Assembly (NCBI GenBank): GCA_025058985.1
Contig: JANXEB010000099.1
Coordinates: forward strand, 1 to 7,742
Direction: 5' to 3'
From: Candidatus Aenigmatarchaeota archaeon
GTDB lineage: Archaea > Aenigmatarchaeota > Aenigmatarchaeia > CG10238-14 > SpSt-28
Length of the DNA: 7,742 bases
Shown here one piece after another: positions 6,757-7,742 of this stretch (positions within the stretch are counted from its first letter, which is position 1; each line of letters starts with the position of its first letter). The notes under the pieces are model-generated. The model was given only the letters and a program-made list of their open reading frames with translations. It searched no databases and was not told the origin of the DNA. Both the position numbers and the translations under genes were made by a program.

Positions 6757-6777
6757 TTTTTATATTAAAAGTTAATT

Positions 6778-7620
6778 ATGAAGAAACTTACAGTATTTAC
6801 AATAGTAGTAATTTTAACAGTATTTTTAGCAGGTTGTATTAGTGCTCCAGGAGGTACTAGAGGTGGAATTGGTGTCGTTATCAAAGAATTCAAGGTAGAA
6901 CCAACCGCTATAGAGGCAAGAGACGATCAAAGAGTATTTCTTTCTTTAACAATTCAAAATAATGGCGGTGCCATGGCAACAAATATTAAAACAAACTTCA
7001 TTGTGGGAAGTGACTTCGTTCCGCCTAGTGGCAGTATAGACAACATACCTAGCTCTCTACCACCAGCTAATCCAGCACTTGGAATAAGAGAAGGTGGAGT
7101 TGGGCATGGAACCAAAGAAATAATCTATAGAGGTGGGCAAAAAACTAATACTCTATCCTATCCCATATTACTAAGATTAAGTTATGATTACTCGACTGTA
7201 ATAGACGGAATTGTTAAAATAGTTACTCCAGAATATTTTAGACAAACAAAAGAAACTGGCGGTATTTTGCAATTTTCACAAAGTGAAGGACCGATTCAAG
7301 CACAGCTCGCTGTACCAGTTTCAGTAATCGGTCACGGTAGCGAAATAAGAGTTCATCTGCGCTTGAGGGATGTGGGTGGTGGTAGGAGTTATGTGGGTGA
7401 TATTAACGCTGGTCTTGGATTAGTAAGAATAAGCAGTAGTGGTTGTATATTTCCAACATCTACAGTTTTCATTCCACAGGGTGGAGAAACTGTAGCTACT
7501 TGTACTATACAACCACTAGCAGCTGGAGAATTGTTCACTACAAAATCGTTTAAAATAACAATAGATTATAGTTATTTCATAGATTTGCATAGTAGTATAA
7601 CAGTATTACCAACTTCTTAA
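6778..7620 (+). CDS. Predicted lipoprotein with two tandem Ig-like beta modules, function unknown
   Basis: A 280-residue protein I cannot name. MKK, a hydrophobic core and the lipobox FLAGC (Cys20) mark an exported, membrane-anchored lipoprotein; a Gly-rich linker follows (24-32). Module one (about 34-150) begins VIKEFKVEPTAIEARDD, has the NNGG turn expected of CARDB-type folds, and ends in LLRLSYDYSTVIDGIVKIV. Module two (about 176-278) ends in FKITIDYSYFIDLHSSITV and carries Cys223 and Cys242, the latter in CTI. The module ends resemble each other and also the minus-strand lipoprotein, suggesting duplication. Base composition differs from the left block: bases 6841-6900 have 26 G/C in 60 and 7321-7380 have 30 in 60, partly because of the Gly/Ala-rich protein. 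Transfer is possible but not shown. The signal peptide and the upstream TATA box support the ATG. Substrate binding, pilus-like assembly or cell-cell contact are all possible; the sequence does not choose. Confidence 0.85.
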   Translation: MKKLTVFTIVVILTVFLAGCISAPGGTRGGIGVVIKEFKVEPTAIEARDDQRVFLSLTIQNNGGAMATNIKTNFIVGSDFVPPSGSIDNIPSSLPPANPALGIREGGVGHGTKEIIYRGGQKTNTLSYPILLRLSYDYSTVIDGIVKIVTPEYFRQTKETGGILQFSQSEGPIQAQLAVPVSVIGHGSEIRVHLRLRDVGGGRSYVGDINAGLGLVRISSSGCIFPTSTVFIPQGGETVATCTIQPLAAGELFTTKSFKITIDYSYFIDLHSSITVLPTS

Positions 7621-7627
7621 TTTTTTT
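7621..7627 (+). terminator. T7 run after the plus-strand lipoprotein stop
   Basis: Seven T residues directly follow the TAA stop and run up to the next ATG at 7628. Archaeal transcription often ends at such tracts. If the downstream gene is in the same transcript, the tract is only spacer. Confidence 0.4.
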
Positions 7628-7742
7628 ATGTATCTTGTTATAGATATAGAAACGACTAATTTAAGAGCTGCTATTTTTTAAAAAATAGAATGAAAAATAA
7701 AACTGTAGTTAAAATGCCGAATAGTGTTGATGGTATAATTGA
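7628..7742 (+). pseudogene. Frame-broken N-terminus of an actin-fold kinase or DnaQ-like exonuclease; open at window edge
   Basis: The ATG at 7628 opens 17 codons reading MYLVIDIETTNLRAAIF, then TAA at 7679-7681. A -1 slip at the T6A6 tract (7674-7685), or one extra T, would bypass the stop and continue as LKNRMKNKTVVKMPNSVDGII to the edge. The joined 38 residues resemble the start of ROK/FGGY sugar kinases (DIGGTNLRAAL..., then a Pro-containing stretch about 20 residues later), but the motif glycine is Glu here. Alternatively DIETT matches exonuclease motif I of DnaQ-like enzymes, whose next residues (often RAD-G) fit less well. An ATG at 7690 could also start a separate gene in the second frame. 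Possible causes are a true pseudogene, a homopolymer error, or slippage. The gap to the lipoprotein stop is 7 bp. Confidence 0.4.

Larger units (their letters stand above)
6422..6777. other. 356-bp region between divergent lipoprotein genes
   Basis: The region holds the promoters of both lipoprotein genes and one weak minus-strand ORF (6425-6622). The part from 6623 to 6777 has no coding potential I can support. It contains TATA-like elements on both strands and an AT-rich inverted repeat, TTGTTTT (6681-6687) and AAAACAA (6694-6700) around a 6-nt loop. I found no tRNA, no C/D box guide RNA boxes and no CRISPR repeat. Confidence 0.6.

Noticed and set aside
7671..7688. 18-bp perfect palindrome read as a hairpin terminator
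   Set aside because: It is made almost entirely of T6A6, leaves no loop in the perfect form, and sits inside the likely coding start of the last gene.
1..7742. CRISPR array, insertion sequence or phage module
   Set aside because: I saw no regularly spaced direct repeats, transposase or integrase motifs, terminal inverted repeats or phage structural genes on either strand.

Overview
The window looks like a piece of an AT-rich archaeal chromosome. Four things point to Archaea: an archaeal-type tyrosyl-tRNA synthetase, a membrane GlcNAc-1-phosphate transferase with DPAGT1/AglH-style motifs, a tRNA-Gln gene interrupted after position 37 by a 27-nt intron with a bulge-helix-bulge (BHB) splice motif, and TTTAAA-type TATA elements 20-25 bp before likely leaderless starts. 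No gene start has a convincing Shine-Dalgarno sequence. The compact layout, very low GC and divergent short proteins would suit a DPANN-type lineage, but that placement is inference; no ribosomal RNA is present.

Left block (1-5373, + strand): the 3' part of a glutamate dehydrogenase-family gene, open at the window edge; an M1-family metallo-aminopeptidase overlapping it by 14 bp; tyrosyl-tRNA synthetase after a 24-bp gap; and the GlcNAc-1-phosphate transferase, whose GTG start overlaps the tRNA synthetase stop by 8 bp. The first pair fits peptide and amino-acid breakdown (peptide trimming, then deamination). The second pair joins translation with lipid-linked glycan synthesis and is probably co-transcribed only because the genome is compact.

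Middle: tRNA-Gln(UUG) on the minus strand (5376-5475) sits 2 bp from the end of the transferase gene, facing it, with its own TATA box and no encoded CCA. It has an A1-U72 pair, the feature used by archaeal GatDE amidotransferase.

Right block (5513-7742): two divergently transcribed predicted lipoproteins (5513-6421 minus, 6778-7620 plus) around a 356-bp intergenic region that contains only a doubtful 65-codon ORF. The two proteins share a repeated beta-rich module (a cysteine pair followed by a strand with Tyr-x-Tyr/Phe), giving about four copies in the pair. They are the least explained part of the window. After the plus-strand lipoprotein comes the start of one more gene whose reading frame breaks at a T6A6 tract. 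Its first 17 codons resemble the first motif of an actin-fold sugar kinase or a DnaQ-like exonuclease, and the -1 frame continues to the window end.
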